This document shows positions 1-7,420 of a DNA stretch of 64,000 nucleotides, one piece after another. The DNA is taken from assembly GCF_041435195.1 (NCBI RefSeq), contig NZ_CP108106.1:1054001-1118000 (forward strand), written 5' to 3'. The first letter of the stretch is position 1; every line of letters begins with the position of its first letter. The DNA comes from Streptomyces sp. NBC_00224. Lineage in GTDB: Bacteria; Actinomycetota; Actinomycetes; Streptomycetales; Streptomycetaceae. Made by a program: the position numbers and the translations under genes. Under the pieces are notes generated by a model. That model had not been told where the DNA came from. It worked only from the letters and a program-made list of their open reading frames with translations, and searched no databases.

Positions 1-90
1 ACAGACGTCACATTCCGAAGTTGATTCGGCCTGATATGCAGATTGCAGGATGAGCTATGGTCACCACAAGGAGATTCCGAATGGAGAGTT

Positions 91-543
91 GTGGATCACA
101 TCGATCGTCTCCTGCTGGCGCAGCTCCAGCAGGACGCCACCCAGTCCTACGCCGCACTGGGCCAGGCCGTCGGCCTGTCCGCCGGTGCCGCTCATGAGCG
201 CGTGCGCAAGCTGCGGGAGCGCGGCGTCATCCGGCGCACCACCATCGAGGTGGACCCGGCCGCGGTCGGCAGTGCCGTCCTGGCCTACGTCCTGGTCGAC
301 TCGACCTCTTGGATGGGTGATTCGGCGAACGACTTCGCCGCGCTCCCCGAAGTCCTGGAGGCGCACGTCATCGCCGGCACCGCCTCAGTGCTGGTGAAGG
401 TCAGGACCGCGACCACCGAGCAACTCCAGGACGTACTCCGCCGGATCTACGCCATCGACGGGGTCAGCGGGACCCAGGCCACGGTGGTGCTCGAAACGTT
501 CTTCGAGCGGCCACTCTCCCCTCAGGCCACCGACCAGGCCTGA
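91..543 (+). CDS. Lrp/AsnC family transcriptional regulator
   Basis: A one-domain-pair Lrp/AsnC protein of about 150 residues. The N-terminal helix-turn-helix opens with DHIDRLLLAQLQQDA and continues through a recognition region containing RVRKLRERGVIRR; the C-terminal half is the RAM-type effector-binding domain (AYVLVDST, then VLEAHVIAGTASVLVKV). Family members bind amino acids or related small molecules and act as DNA-wrapping dimers or octamers; the effector here cannot be told. I chose the GTG at 91 because the protein then begins at the family's usual D-x-I-D-R; the upstream AAGGAG (68-73) is rather far away, and a TTG at 43 would add 16 residues. No partner gene lies beside it in the window; the gene downstream converges on it. 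Confidence 0.85.
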   Translation: MDHIDRLLLAQLQQDATQSYAALGQAVGLSAGAAHERVRKLRERGVIRRTTIEVDPAAVGSAVLAYVLVDSTSWMGDSANDFAALPEVLEAHVIAGTASVLVKVRTATTEQLQDVLRRIYAIDGVSGTQATVVLETFFERPLSPQATDQA

Positions 544-589
544 GGCCACACCTCGGCGCGCGCCCTACCCCCTCGCCCCCTGGCCATCC

Positions 590-620
590 GTGAGCCGGAG
601 CGCTTGCACACCCGGCTCAC
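590..620. terminator. Bidirectional hairpin between convergent genes
   Basis: Perfect 9-bp arms GTGAGCCGG (590-598) and CCGGCTCAC (612-620) with a 13-nt loop. The right arm overlaps the stop codon of the minus-strand MarR gene. No clear T-tract on either side, as is common in Streptomyces. Confidence 0.55.
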
Positions 621-1045
621 GCAGAAGTGATGGCCTGTTCCAGCAGGCCGTGAAGGACGCGCTGTTCCTCCGGGGCGAGGCCGGACAGCGGGGAGTCCAC
701 GGCGAGGAGTTCGAGGAGACGTCCGCGCAGTGCGGTGCCTTCGGCGGTGAGGACGAGGTGCTTGGCGCGGCGGTCCGTGGGGTGCGGGTGGCGCTCGACC
801 AGGCTCTGCTTCTCCAGCTTGTCGACGACAAAGGTGGTGTTGGAGGGCTCGCAGCTCATGCGTTCGGCAAGCTCCCGCATGGTCATCGGCCCGCTCATCT
901 CCCGCAGCGCGGTCGCCTGGGACGCGGTGAGACCCAGGGTGGCGGCGCGCTCCCGTACATGCTCGGCGATCCGCTGGGCCAGTCCGTTCACCAGACCGCA
1001 CAGCTGTCGCTCGGCGATGGCCTGGCGCTCGGGAGACGTCGTCAT
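617..1045 (-). CDS. MarR family transcriptional regulator
   Basis: A 142-residue winged-helix MarR protein. The recognition region (MTMRELAERMSCEPSNTTF) is followed by the wing ERHPHPTDRRAKHLVLT, which matches the family's conserved DxRxxxLxLT pattern. MarR dimers usually repress the adjacent divergent gene and release DNA on binding a phenolic or other small ligand. It is divergent from the metallo-beta-lactamase-fold hydrolase gene at 1177, so that gene and marR itself are the likely targets. The ligand is unknown. Confidence 0.9.
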   Translation of the reverse strand: MTTSPERQAIAERQLCGLVNGLAQRIAEHVRERAATLGLTASQATALREMSGPMTMRELAERMSCEPSNTTFVVDKLEKQSLVERHPHPTDRRAKHLVLTAEGTALRGRLLELLAVDSPLSGLAPEEQRVLHGLLEQAITSA

Positions 1046-1064
1046 GTCACCACTCTAGCAAATC

Positions 1065-1120
1065 CATCAAGACAACATATTTACAGCTTGAATGATTCGA
1101 ACTTGATGCTTATGGTTGTC
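1065..1120. promoter_or_regulatory. Possible MarR operator region
   Basis: The AT-richer divergent intergenic stretch holds CATCAAG (1065-1071) with its reverse complement CTTGATG (1102-1108), and GACAAC (1071-1076) with GTTGTC (1115-1120). The arms are not nested as one hairpin, so they look more like half-sites for a dimeric repressor. Assignment to the neighbouring MarR protein is inference. Confidence 0.35.
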
Positions 1121-1176
1121 ACCGCCGCCGCAGGACACGCGACGGCGACCTGATGATGGCTCACGGGAGAGAACTC

Positions 1177-2061
1177 ATGGCTGACTTGACGGTGGATCAG
1201 GGCGTACGACTGCGCCGGCCGGCGGGGATCCGCTCGATACGGCTGGGCGACACGAAGGTGTCGTACGTTCCGGACGGCGATGTACGGCTCCGGCCGCTGC
1301 ACCTGCTCAAAGACACCACCGACGAGGTGTGGGCCGCACACCCGGAGTACCTGGACGCCACGGGCCACCTCGTGGGGAGCGTCGGCGGTCTGCTGGTCGA
1401 GCACGGCGACCGCGCGCTGCTGATCGACGCGGGCGTCGGCCCGCAGACGCTCACGGCTCCGGACGGCCCCCTCGCCACGATCCACGGAGGTGCGCTCCCG
1501 GGCAGCCTGGCCGAACTCGGCCGCCGCCCCGAGGACATCGAAGCGGTGGCCTTCACCCACCTCCACGCCGACCACCTCGGCTGGGCCTGCCATCCCGCCC
1601 CCGGCGGTGACCGGCCCGTATTCGCCCACGCCGACTACCTGATCTCCGAGCCGGAGTGGGACCGGCGCGACCTCCTGGAGGCCCAGGGCATGACCGAGCA
1701 GGTCGCGGCTCTCGCACCGCTCGTACGGACGATCACGGACGGGCAGGAGATCTTCCCCGGCGTACGCGTGCGGATCACCCCCGGCCACACCGTCGGGCAC
1801 GCCGAGTACGTCATCACCGGGGGCGGACGGCGTCTGATCGCCTTCGGTGACGCCGTGCACTCACCGATCCAGATCGACCACCCCGACTGGTCCTCGGGCT
1901 TCGACCACGACCCCGCCCTGACCGCCGACCACCGCCGCCGCCTGGTCGCCGAGTTGGCGGAGCCCGGCACGATCGGCTTCGGCGTCCACTTCGCCGACGT
2001 GGTGTTCGGCCACGTCCAGCAGGGCGGAGACGGCCCGGCCTGGCGGCCCGTGGACGCCTGA
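1177..2061 (+). CDS. Metallo-beta-lactamase fold hydrolase
   Basis: A 294-residue MBL-fold enzyme. The metal-binding signature THLHADHLGW (HxHxDH), a later GHTVGHAEY histidine and an IAFGDAVH aspartate give the di-zinc site expected for lactonase-, glyoxalase- or phosphodiesterase-type hydrolases. No signal peptide is visible, so it is probably cytoplasmic. Substrate is not evident; the layout resembles proteins annotated as quorum-quenching lactonases, but the family is too broad to name a reaction. I chose ATG 1177 because GGGAGAG (1165-1171) precedes it at 5 nt; an in-frame ATG at 1153 lacks such a site. Divergent from the MarR gene, which probably controls it. Confidence 0.85.
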   Translation: MADLTVDQGVRLRRPAGIRSIRLGDTKVSYVPDGDVRLRPLHLLKDTTDEVWAAHPEYLDATGHLVGSVGGLLVEHGDRALLIDAGVGPQTLTAPDGPLATIHGGALPGSLAELGRRPEDIEAVAFTHLHADHLGWACHPAPGGDRPVFAHADYLISEPEWDRRDLLEAQGMTEQVAALAPLVRTITDGQEIFPGVRVRITPGHTVGHAEYVITGGGRRLIAFGDAVHSPIQIDHPDWSSGFDHDPALTADHRRRLVAELAEPGTIGFGVHFADVVFGHVQQGGDGPAWRPVDA

Positions 2062-2195
2062 CCGGCCGGAGCCGGATGGCGTCGGTGTCGGCCTGTTGGG
2101 GGTGTGGCGGCGCCGAGGGCGGCCAGCGGGACCGCCGGCAGGGCGGCGCGCAGCCGGGGACCGGGGCTGATCCTGGGGAGAGTGTGCCGCTGCCG

Positions 2196-2216
2196 AGCCG
2201 GGGCGGCTACCCGGCT
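2196..2216. terminator. Weak hairpin in a convergent intergenic gap
   Basis: AGCCGGG (2196-2202) and CCCGGCT (2210-2216) with a 7-nt loop lie in the 212-bp gap between the MBL gene and the convergent secreted-protein gene. I see nothing else in this gap. Confidence 0.3.
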
Positions 2217-2273
2217 GTGGGCGGGGGGCGCTTGGGCGCCTCGGAGCGGCGCGATGAGGGACGAGAGCAACGT

Positions 2274-2627
2274 CTAGCGCAGCTGCGTGCAGGAGGTACC
2301 GACGTAGGTGTGTCCCTCTTCGACGACTCCCAGCTCACGGGCGAGGTTGCTGGCGGGGCTGACGAAGAAGTAGACCGGAGGGTCGTTCAGGCACCGCCAG
2401 GTTTCGACCGTGTAGCGATCCAGCAGGGTGACCGTGGTGGTCTTGTCGGAGGGAAGTTGTCGGTTGCAGTGGATGCCGACCGTGGTGAAGGAACCACCTC
2501 GGCCGATCATGCATGTTGCGTGCGATGTTGCGGTCGCAGGGGCCGCGGGAGTCGCAGCGCTGAGGCTGAGACCGGCCACGGACAGGGTGGCGATACCGAT
2601 AGAACCTAATAGGCGGGCTGCCTTCAT
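2274..2627 (-). CDS. Small secreted protein, function unknown
   Basis: A 117-residue protein. A Sec-type signal peptide is clear: MKAARLLGSIG, a hydrophobic run to about residue 28, then an Ala/Pro-rich ATPAAPATA stretch. The mature part carries four cysteines (CMIG, HCNRQ, WRCLND, TSCTQ), suggesting two disulfides outside the cell. It resembles other small secreted actinobacterial proteins of unknown role but I recognise no catalytic motif. ATG 2627 is preceded by GGAGGAGGG, an excellent ribosome binding site; longer starts extend into this site and are rejected. Confidence 0.75.
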   Translation of the reverse strand: MKAARLLGSIGIATLSVAGLSLSAATPAAPATATSHATCMIGRGGSFTTVGIHCNRQLPSDKTTTVTLLDRYTVETWRCLNDPPVYFFVSPASNLARELGVVEEGHTYVGTSCTQLR

Positions 2628-3096
2628 GGCGTACCCTCCTCCTTCTTCTCTCTCGATGACTTGAGGCACGACGGCCTATAGCGCACTCTGTCAGGCGCTA
2701 CTCCACAACCGCCAGCGCGACTTGCTCCTCGGGTGACGTATCGGCCAACAGATCTTGGCGGAGAAAGTTTCCCAAGTGTGCCGCAGAGAGCGGGGGTGGT
2801 TAACATCGGGTCATCCTTCAGTGAATCCGTTGCGTTCTCATTTACTTTGCCCCGCGCCGGGCCCGAGGGCCTTGACGTGTTCGTAACCGCCCATGAACGG
2901 CACCCCTGCACGGAACGCCGCACTGACCTCCGGGTGACGTGTCGAACAAATTCGCTCCGCCCATGCGGCCCTTGAGGCAAGGCTGCGGCGCCTATTCCCT
3001 GGGCACGTTCCCAAGGCCCGTGCGGCCGCACCGGATTGGCCGACGTGTGCCCCAGGTCGTAGCAGACGACCATGTCAACCGGAGGTCATCATCGGC
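2628..3096. other. 469-bp non-coding gap with a distant direct repeat
   Basis: The stretch between two divergent secreted-protein genes shows no reading frame with convincing codon bias, and its GC is lower than its surroundings. It holds two near-identical 14-mers, CGGGTGACGTATCG (2730-2743) and CGGGTGACGTGTCG (2931-2944), about 200 bp apart, which might bind a common regulator. The promoters of both flanking genes must lie here, but I cannot place them confidently. Confidence 0.4.
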
Positions 3097-4185
3097 ATGT
3101 CACACATCAGCAGGCGCCTCGGTATGGCTGGTGCGGTACTGACAGCGGTGGCTGTCGCCGCCTCCCCCGCGGGCGCGGGATCGGCGCTGGCGGAAGCGGG
3201 GTGTTTCGACCGGGTGAGAGAGCCCTACACCTCTCAGGTCGACAGCCACCTGCACTTCCGCCCGTTCGGCGGGCCGGCGATCGGGTTCGAGGAACTCACC
3301 GGGTACCTGCACAAGAGCGGTGTCCGGCACGCGAGCATGTACGGCATCGGGCAGATGCTGCCCGTGAACTCCCCCTGCACCTATTACCTGGACTGCCCCG
3401 GCACTCCCGTGGTGCCGAGCATGAAGAACGACTTCGCCAATGCCGAGAATTATGTGGAGGCAAAACCCAAGGACCCCGAACTCGCCGTCTCCATGACCTT
3501 TATGGACCTGAACCACCCGGAGTCGATCCCGCCCGGCATCGCCCTCTTCGACAAGGAGTTTCCAGGAGTTTTCCGGTGGGCGGGAGAGGTGAACCTCGTC
3601 AAGCAGGCGCTGTTCCCCAACCACCACACGGCCGCGACGAGCGAGAACATCAAGAACTGGGCTCCCTTCATGAAGGTGCTGCGGGACCGCGGGATTCCCA
3701 TCACCATCCACTCGGACCTCGGGAACAATGCGGAGCAGACGAAGTATCTCCATCTGATGGAGCAGACCCTTCGCCTGTATCCAGCCAACAAGATCGTGTG
3801 GGCACACATGGGCCTGTCCAAAGAACTCACCGCCATGGATCCCGACCGTCACATCGGGATCATGAAGAGGCTGCTGGACAAGTACCCCGATCTCACACTG
3901 GACCTCAGCTGGCGGGTCCTGGAAGACAACTACTTCAGCAAGCCGGGAGTACGGCAGAAGTACGCGACGTTCTTCGACCGGTATACGACCAGGGCCATTC
4001 CCGGCACCGACTTCGTTGCCTCGCGCGACAAGGACTACCACGTCTATGAGCAAGAACTCGAAGTCACCAGCCGCATCAACAAGGCATTGGACGACCGCGC
4101 CTTCCGTGACATCGCCCTCGGGGAGAACTACTACCGGCTGCTCAATCTCAAGGAGAGCGCGCCGCAGGTGTGCAGGACAAGGTGA
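3097..4185 (+). CDS. Secreted amidohydrolase-like TIM-barrel protein
   Basis: A 362-residue exported protein. Residues 1 to about 33 form a signal peptide (RRLGMAGAVLTAVAVAA, cleavage near SALAEA). The mature part begins a metal-dependent hydrolase barrel: VDSHLHFRPFGG carries the HxH metal motif, PITIHSDLG and VWAHMG give later strand-end histidines, and GTDFVA supplies a plausible catalytic aspartate. This is the order seen in the amidohydrolase superfamily (amidohydrolase-2 type). The substrate is unknown. GGAGG ahead of ATG 3097 supports the start. The gene stands alone; a strong hairpin (4271-4309) follows it. Confidence 0.75.
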   Translation: MSHISRRLGMAGAVLTAVAVAASPAGAGSALAEAGCFDRVREPYTSQVDSHLHFRPFGGPAIGFEELTGYLHKSGVRHASMYGIGQMLPVNSPCTYYLDCPGTPVVPSMKNDFANAENYVEAKPKDPELAVSMTFMDLNHPESIPPGIALFDKEFPGVFRWAGEVNLVKQALFPNHHTAATSENIKNWAPFMKVLRDRGIPITIHSDLGNNAEQTKYLHLMEQTLRLYPANKIVWAHMGLSKELTAMDPDRHIGIMKRLLDKYPDLTLDLSWRVLEDNYFSKPGVRQKYATFFDRYTTRAIPGTDFVASRDKDYHVYEQELEVTSRINKALDDRAFRDIALGENYYRLLNLKESAPQVCRTR

Positions 4186-4270
4186 CGCGACGTGACACGG
4201 CGGGCCGCCGACTGACTCGGTCGTAGGACAGACCCTCGGATGGCGCCGGACAAGGCCCATGGCTGTGACT

Positions 4271-4309
4271 GAGCGCCGCAGTCGGCGAGATCCGCCGGCT
4301 GCGGCGCTC
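4271..4309. terminator. Bidirectional terminator hairpin
   Basis: Perfect outer arms GAGCGCCGCAG (4271-4281) and CTGCGGCGCTC (4299-4309), with an inner CGGCG/CGCCG pairing. It sits between the convergent amidohydrolase and acetyltransferase genes. Confidence 0.65.
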
Positions 4310-4411
4310 CGTCTGCAAGCCGTCCACTCCGGGCGGACCTGTGCCACCAACCGATCCTGGCGCGCGAACGCGCGGGGCAGGCAGCCGCTTCGTGGTGCAC
4401 GGACGGGGCGG

Positions 4412-4996
4412 CTAACCTTCGGGACCTGCCGCGGAGCAACCGGGCTCGCTCATCGAGTGCAGCTGGGCGAACTCCTCGGCGAGCATGCCCATCATGACGA
4501 GATCATGGTGCCGGCCGGCAAGGAACACGTGATCGCGGAGGCGGGCCTCCTCGACGAAACCAAGCCGCCGGTGCAGCGCCAGCGACGCCTCATTATGGGC
4601 GAAAATCCGCGCTTCACACTTGTGATACCGCCGCTCGGCGAACATGAAACGCAGCAGCATCACCACAGCTTCCGCCGCATAGCCCTTACCACGATGATCG
4701 GCGCCGACCGTGACGCCGTACTCGAACCAACCCGCCCGCGGGTCAGCCTGGTGTGAGCCGACAGCACCGACCATCTCTCCCGTGTCGAGGGCCTCGATCG
4801 CCAACCCGAAGCAGTCACCGTCGGACTTGGCAGCGGCCTGCTCATTCGCCCAGTGACGAAAACTCTCGGCGGAACGGGGCGGGTTGAGCAGGTCACCCAT
4901 CCGCTCCTCGTCCACGGCGAAGCGCATGAACGCGGCCCAGTCGTCAGGTTCGATACCGCGCAGGCGTATCCGTCTGCCGCTCCAGAACGATGTCAT
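4412..4996 (-). CDS. GNAT acetyltransferase, RimJ/RimL-like
   Basis: A 194-residue GNAT protein. RIRLRGIEPDDW at the start, FEYGVTVGADHRGKGYAAEA (the acetyl-CoA pyrophosphate loop, R/Q-x-x-G-x-G/A) and NEASLALHRRLGFVEEARLRDHVF at the end follow the RimJ/RimL arrangement. Such enzymes acetylate N-terminal amines or small amine substrates, including antibiotics. Substrate not predictable. The gene stands alone and converges on the amidohydrolase gene. Confidence 0.85.
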   Translation of the reverse strand: MTSFWSGRRIRLRGIEPDDWAAFMRFAVDEERMGDLLNPPRSAESFRHWANEQAAAKSDGDCFGLAIEALDTGEMVGAVGSHQADPRAGWFEYGVTVGADHRGKGYAAEAVVMLLRFMFAERRYHKCEARIFAHNEASLALHRRLGFVEEARLRDHVFLAGRHHDLVMMGMLAEEFAQLHSMSEPGCSAAGPEG

Positions 4997-5221
4997 CCCC
5001 TATTCGATCACGCCGTAGCGCACGAGGGACAGCAACCAAGTCCCCTCGCGGCACCCCCCTCCGATCGCCGCGCGCACCTTAGTCACCCCGCGCATGTTCC
5101 GCTGGAAAATGCCAGAACTTCCCTTAGTGGGCGACACGCTGCGTAACCTCTCGTCACCTCAGCCGCGTGGGAGCACCACACGCGGAGCCGGTCCACGGCG
5201 GCCCCAGGGAGGCAGTCGCGC

Positions 5222-5614
5222 GTGCTTGGAATCGATGAGTGTCTGCTGGAAAGCATGGGGTTGCCCGGCGTGCGCGGCGCAGCGGTGGTCGACTGGACGA
5301 GTGGGCTGGCGCTGGGAACCATCGGCGACTCACCCTGCGGCGACCACGAGACGACGGCCGCGGAAGCGGCTGAATTCGCCCGTACGGCGGCCGAGCACCC
5401 CGCCTTCGTAGCGGACGAGGTGGATCCGGCGGGGCTCCTGCCGGTCGAGGACGTGCTCGTCACCGCCCGCACCGGCTACCACCTCCTGCGTTTCGTCGAG
5501 ACGACCTTCGACAGCAGCCTCTTTCTCTATCTGTGGCTCGACCGCGAGCAGGGCAACCTCGCCATGGCGCGGCTGCGCCTGCGCGACCTGGCGCAACGGC
5601 TGGTCCTCGGATGA
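5222..5614 (+). CDS. Roadblock/LC7-like protein, first gene of the operon
   Basis: A 130-residue protein whose body matches the last gene of the same operon: GVRGAAVVDWTSGLALGTIG here against GTIGVALVDYSSGMALGTLG there, and LFLYLWLDREQGNLAMARLRLRDL against LFLYLALDKSRANLAMARHQLRRV. The pattern (short beta strand, sGla turn, strand, long terminal helix) is that of Roadblock/LC7 or longin-like dimers, which in actinobacteria often act with small GTPases. No GTPase is present here. Start is GTG 5222 after GGGAGG. Its stop overlaps the next gene's ATG. Confidence 0.7.
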   Translation: MLGIDECLLESMGLPGVRGAAVVDWTSGLALGTIGDSPCGDHETTAAEAAEFARTAAEHPAFVADEVDPAGLLPVEDVLVTARTGYHLLRFVETTFDSSLFLYLWLDREQGNLAMARLRLRDLAQRLVLG

Positions 5615-6405
5615 CACTCACCGACGACGCCTGCGACCCGGTACTCGTGTCGCCCATGCTGGTACGGCTGGTGGCCGAGCGGGCCACCGGCGCACTGCTG
5701 CGCGACACGGGCACCCTCTATCTGGTCGACGGACAGGTGGTCCACGCCGAGAGCCCTGCCGCGCCCGGACTGGAGGTGCTGCTCACGGCGAGTGGCCGGG
5801 TGCGCCCCGAGGGCTGGCAGCGGGCCGTGGACCAGGCAGGCGCGCGCGGTACGGTCGGGCGCTTCCTCGTCGAGAGCGGGCAAGTCGCCGGTGGTGAGCT
5901 GGAGTTGTGCCATCTCGGCGCGCTCCACGACGCCGCGTTCTTCGCGCTCGCACCCGGCAAGGGCCCCACCCGGTTCAGGTACGGGGCCGTGCACTGGATC
6001 GGCTCGGTGCGACCCGTCGCCGCCCACGCGCTGGCCAGGGAGGCCACGCGCCGCAGGGAGCTGCTCGACCGGATCTGGCCGCACCCCGAGGTCGACACCG
6101 CGCCCGTCGTACCGGTACCGGACCGCCCGGGTCTGCCGATCACCGTCCGCCAGCGTGCCCTGCTCGCGGCCGCGGACGGCGTCCGCAGCCCGGGCGCCAT
6201 CGCTCGTCTGCTGGGCCGTCCCGCCTTTCACACCATGGTCGACGTGCGCAGGCTCGCCGCGGTCGGCGCGGTCGAGACACCCCTCGCGCCCGCCCCGCCG
6301 GAGACCGTGCCCGACTGGCTCGCGCGCGCCTCCGCCGAGGCGGCCCATCCCTCGGACGAAGCCCTGCTCCGCAGACTGCGGGACGCCCTGGAGGCCATGC
6401 AGTGA
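5611..6405 (+). CDS. DUF4388-like (PATAN-type) protein
   Basis: A 264-residue cytoplasmic protein. The first part (LVRLVAERATGALLRDTGTLYLVDGQVVHAESPAAPG, then PEGWQRAV, then RGTVGRFLVESGQV) follows the DUF4388/PATAN layout: a small beta domain that displays a regulatory surface. The C-terminal third (RQRALLAAADGVRSPGAIARLLGRPAFHTMVDVRRLAAVGAV) looks like a winged-helix segment. A regulatory or adaptor role with the flanking Roadblock proteins is inferred from the operon. ATG 5611 overlaps the upstream stop as ATGA; longer starts would enter the previous gene. Confidence 0.65.
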   Translation: MTLTDDACDPVLVSPMLVRLVAERATGALLRDTGTLYLVDGQVVHAESPAAPGLEVLLTASGRVRPEGWQRAVDQAGARGTVGRFLVESGQVAGGELELCHLGALHDAAFFALAPGKGPTRFRYGAVHWIGSVRPVAAHALAREATRRRELLDRIWPHPEVDTAPVVPVPDRPGLPITVRQRALLAAADGVRSPGAIARLLGRPAFHTMVDVRRLAAVGAVETPLAPAPPETVPDWLARASAEAAHPSDEALLRRLRDALEAMQ

Positions 6406-6443
6406 TCCGCGCCCTGCGCCAGCGCGCCGAAAGGAGACAGCTG

Positions 6444-6833
6444 ATGACGGCCGAGTCGGAGATCCTCGCCGAACTGCGCCGACTGCGCACGCGCCTGCCG
6501 CAGGTCACCGGCGCCCTGACCGCCAGCGTCGACGGCCTCGTCCTCGCCCAGGACGCCATCGACGACGCCGAGTCCGTCGCCGCGCTGACCGCCGCCGCCC
6601 TCGGCGTCGCCCAGCGGCTCACGCACACCACGGGCCGCGGCGACTTCCGCGAGCTTCTCGTCCAAGGCGAGGACGGCTACGCCGCCACCTATGCGGCGGG
6701 CTCCGCCGCGGTACTCACCCTGCTCGCGCTGCCGCGTACCAACGTCGGCCGTCTCCACCTGGAGGCCCGCCGGGCCGGAGCCCGGATCGGCGAACTGGTC
6801 GACGGCGCGCTCGAACGGCTGGAGACCTCATGA
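6444..6833 (+). CDS. Roadblock/LC7 domain protein
   Basis: A 129-residue protein with a Roadblock-type sequence: an N-terminal helix (SEILAELRRLRTRLPQ), VTGALTASVDGLVLAQDA (the V-x-x-s-x-D-G-l signature of the first strands), a long central helix (VAALTAAALGVAQRLTHT), FRELLVQGEDGYAATYAAG, and a final helix. Such proteins form dimers that scaffold signalling complexes or regulate Ras-like GTPases. AAAGGAG at 6430-6436 lies 7 nt before ATG 6444; a GTG at 6402 would overlap the upstream stop and is an alternative. Confidence 0.75.
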   Translation: MTAESEILAELRRLRTRLPQVTGALTASVDGLVLAQDAIDDAESVAALTAAALGVAQRLTHTTGRGDFRELLVQGEDGYAATYAAGSAAVLTLLALPRTNVGRLHLEARRAGARIGELVDGALERLETS

Positions 6834-6907
6834 CCAGCGCCGGACCCCGGGCCGCTCGGCCCCGGAACACGACAGGCAGCACCCACCGGAAAGGAAGTGC
6901 GAACCCC

Positions 6908-7282
6908 ATGGGCAACACCGAAACCGCGCTCAAGGAAGCGATGACCTCCATCGAGGGCACGATCGGCGTGGCACTCGTCGACTACAGCAGCGGTATGGCC
7001 CTCGGCACGCTGGGCGGCGGCAAGGACCTCGACCTGGCGGTGGCCGCCGCCGGAAACACCGACGTGGTCCGCGCGAAGGTGCGGACCATGGAACTGCTGG
7101 GTCTCAAGGACGAGATCGAGGACGTCCTCATCACCCTCGGCGGCCAGTACCACCTGATCCGCCTCCTGAAGAGCCGCGGCCACACCGGCCTGTTCCTCTA
7201 TCTGGCCCTCGACAAGAGCCGGGCGAACCTGGCGATGGCCCGCCATCAACTGCGACGGGTGGAGGACATGCTGGAAGTGTGA
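6908..7282 (+). CDS. Roadblock/LC7-like protein, last gene of the operon
   Basis: A 124-residue paralogue of the operon's first gene (see 5222), sharing the central VALVDYSSGMALGTLGGG and the C-terminal LFLYLALDKSRANLAMARHQ signatures. It is about the length of a minimal Roadblock domain. Ribosome binding site GGAAAGGAAG precedes ATG 6908. The operon ends in a strong hairpin just after this gene. Having two paralogues bracket two other subunits suggests they form a hetero-oligomer; this is inference. Confidence 0.7.
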   Translation: MGNTETALKEAMTSIEGTIGVALVDYSSGMALGTLGGGKDLDLAVAAAGNTDVVRAKVRTMELLGLKDEIEDVLITLGGQYHLIRLLKSRGHTGLFLYLALDKSRANLAMARHQLRRVEDMLEV

Positions 7283-7301
7283 GGCCCCTTCCGTACGGGC
7301 A

Positions 7302-7337
7302 GGACGTGCCGGGTCCGGGGCCGGACCCGGCACGTCC
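7302..7337. terminator. Strong terminator hairpin after the Roadblock operon
   Basis: Perfect 15-bp arms GGACGTGCCGGGTCC (7302-7316) and GGACCCGGCACGTCC (7323-7337), 6-nt loop. It serves the plus-strand operon and, by symmetry, the convergent ABC exporter gene. Confidence 0.8.
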
Positions 7338-7420
7338 CCGCGCACTCCCGAAAGACGCTCGGGACGTGCCGTCGCTGACCTCCTCCCCCAACGGCGAGGT
7401 GCCGCCCGCCGGATCACGGT

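Noticed and set aside
2624..3073. A minus-strand 149-codon frame in the gap upstream of the amidohydrolase
   Set aside because: Codon bias is poor (many A/T third positions), no ribosome binding site, and it overlaps the secreted protein's upstream region.
3072..4049. Alternative plus-strand frame over the secreted amidohydrolase
   Set aside because: Shifted-frame shadow; the annotated frame has the signal peptide, HxH motif and a good ribosome binding site.
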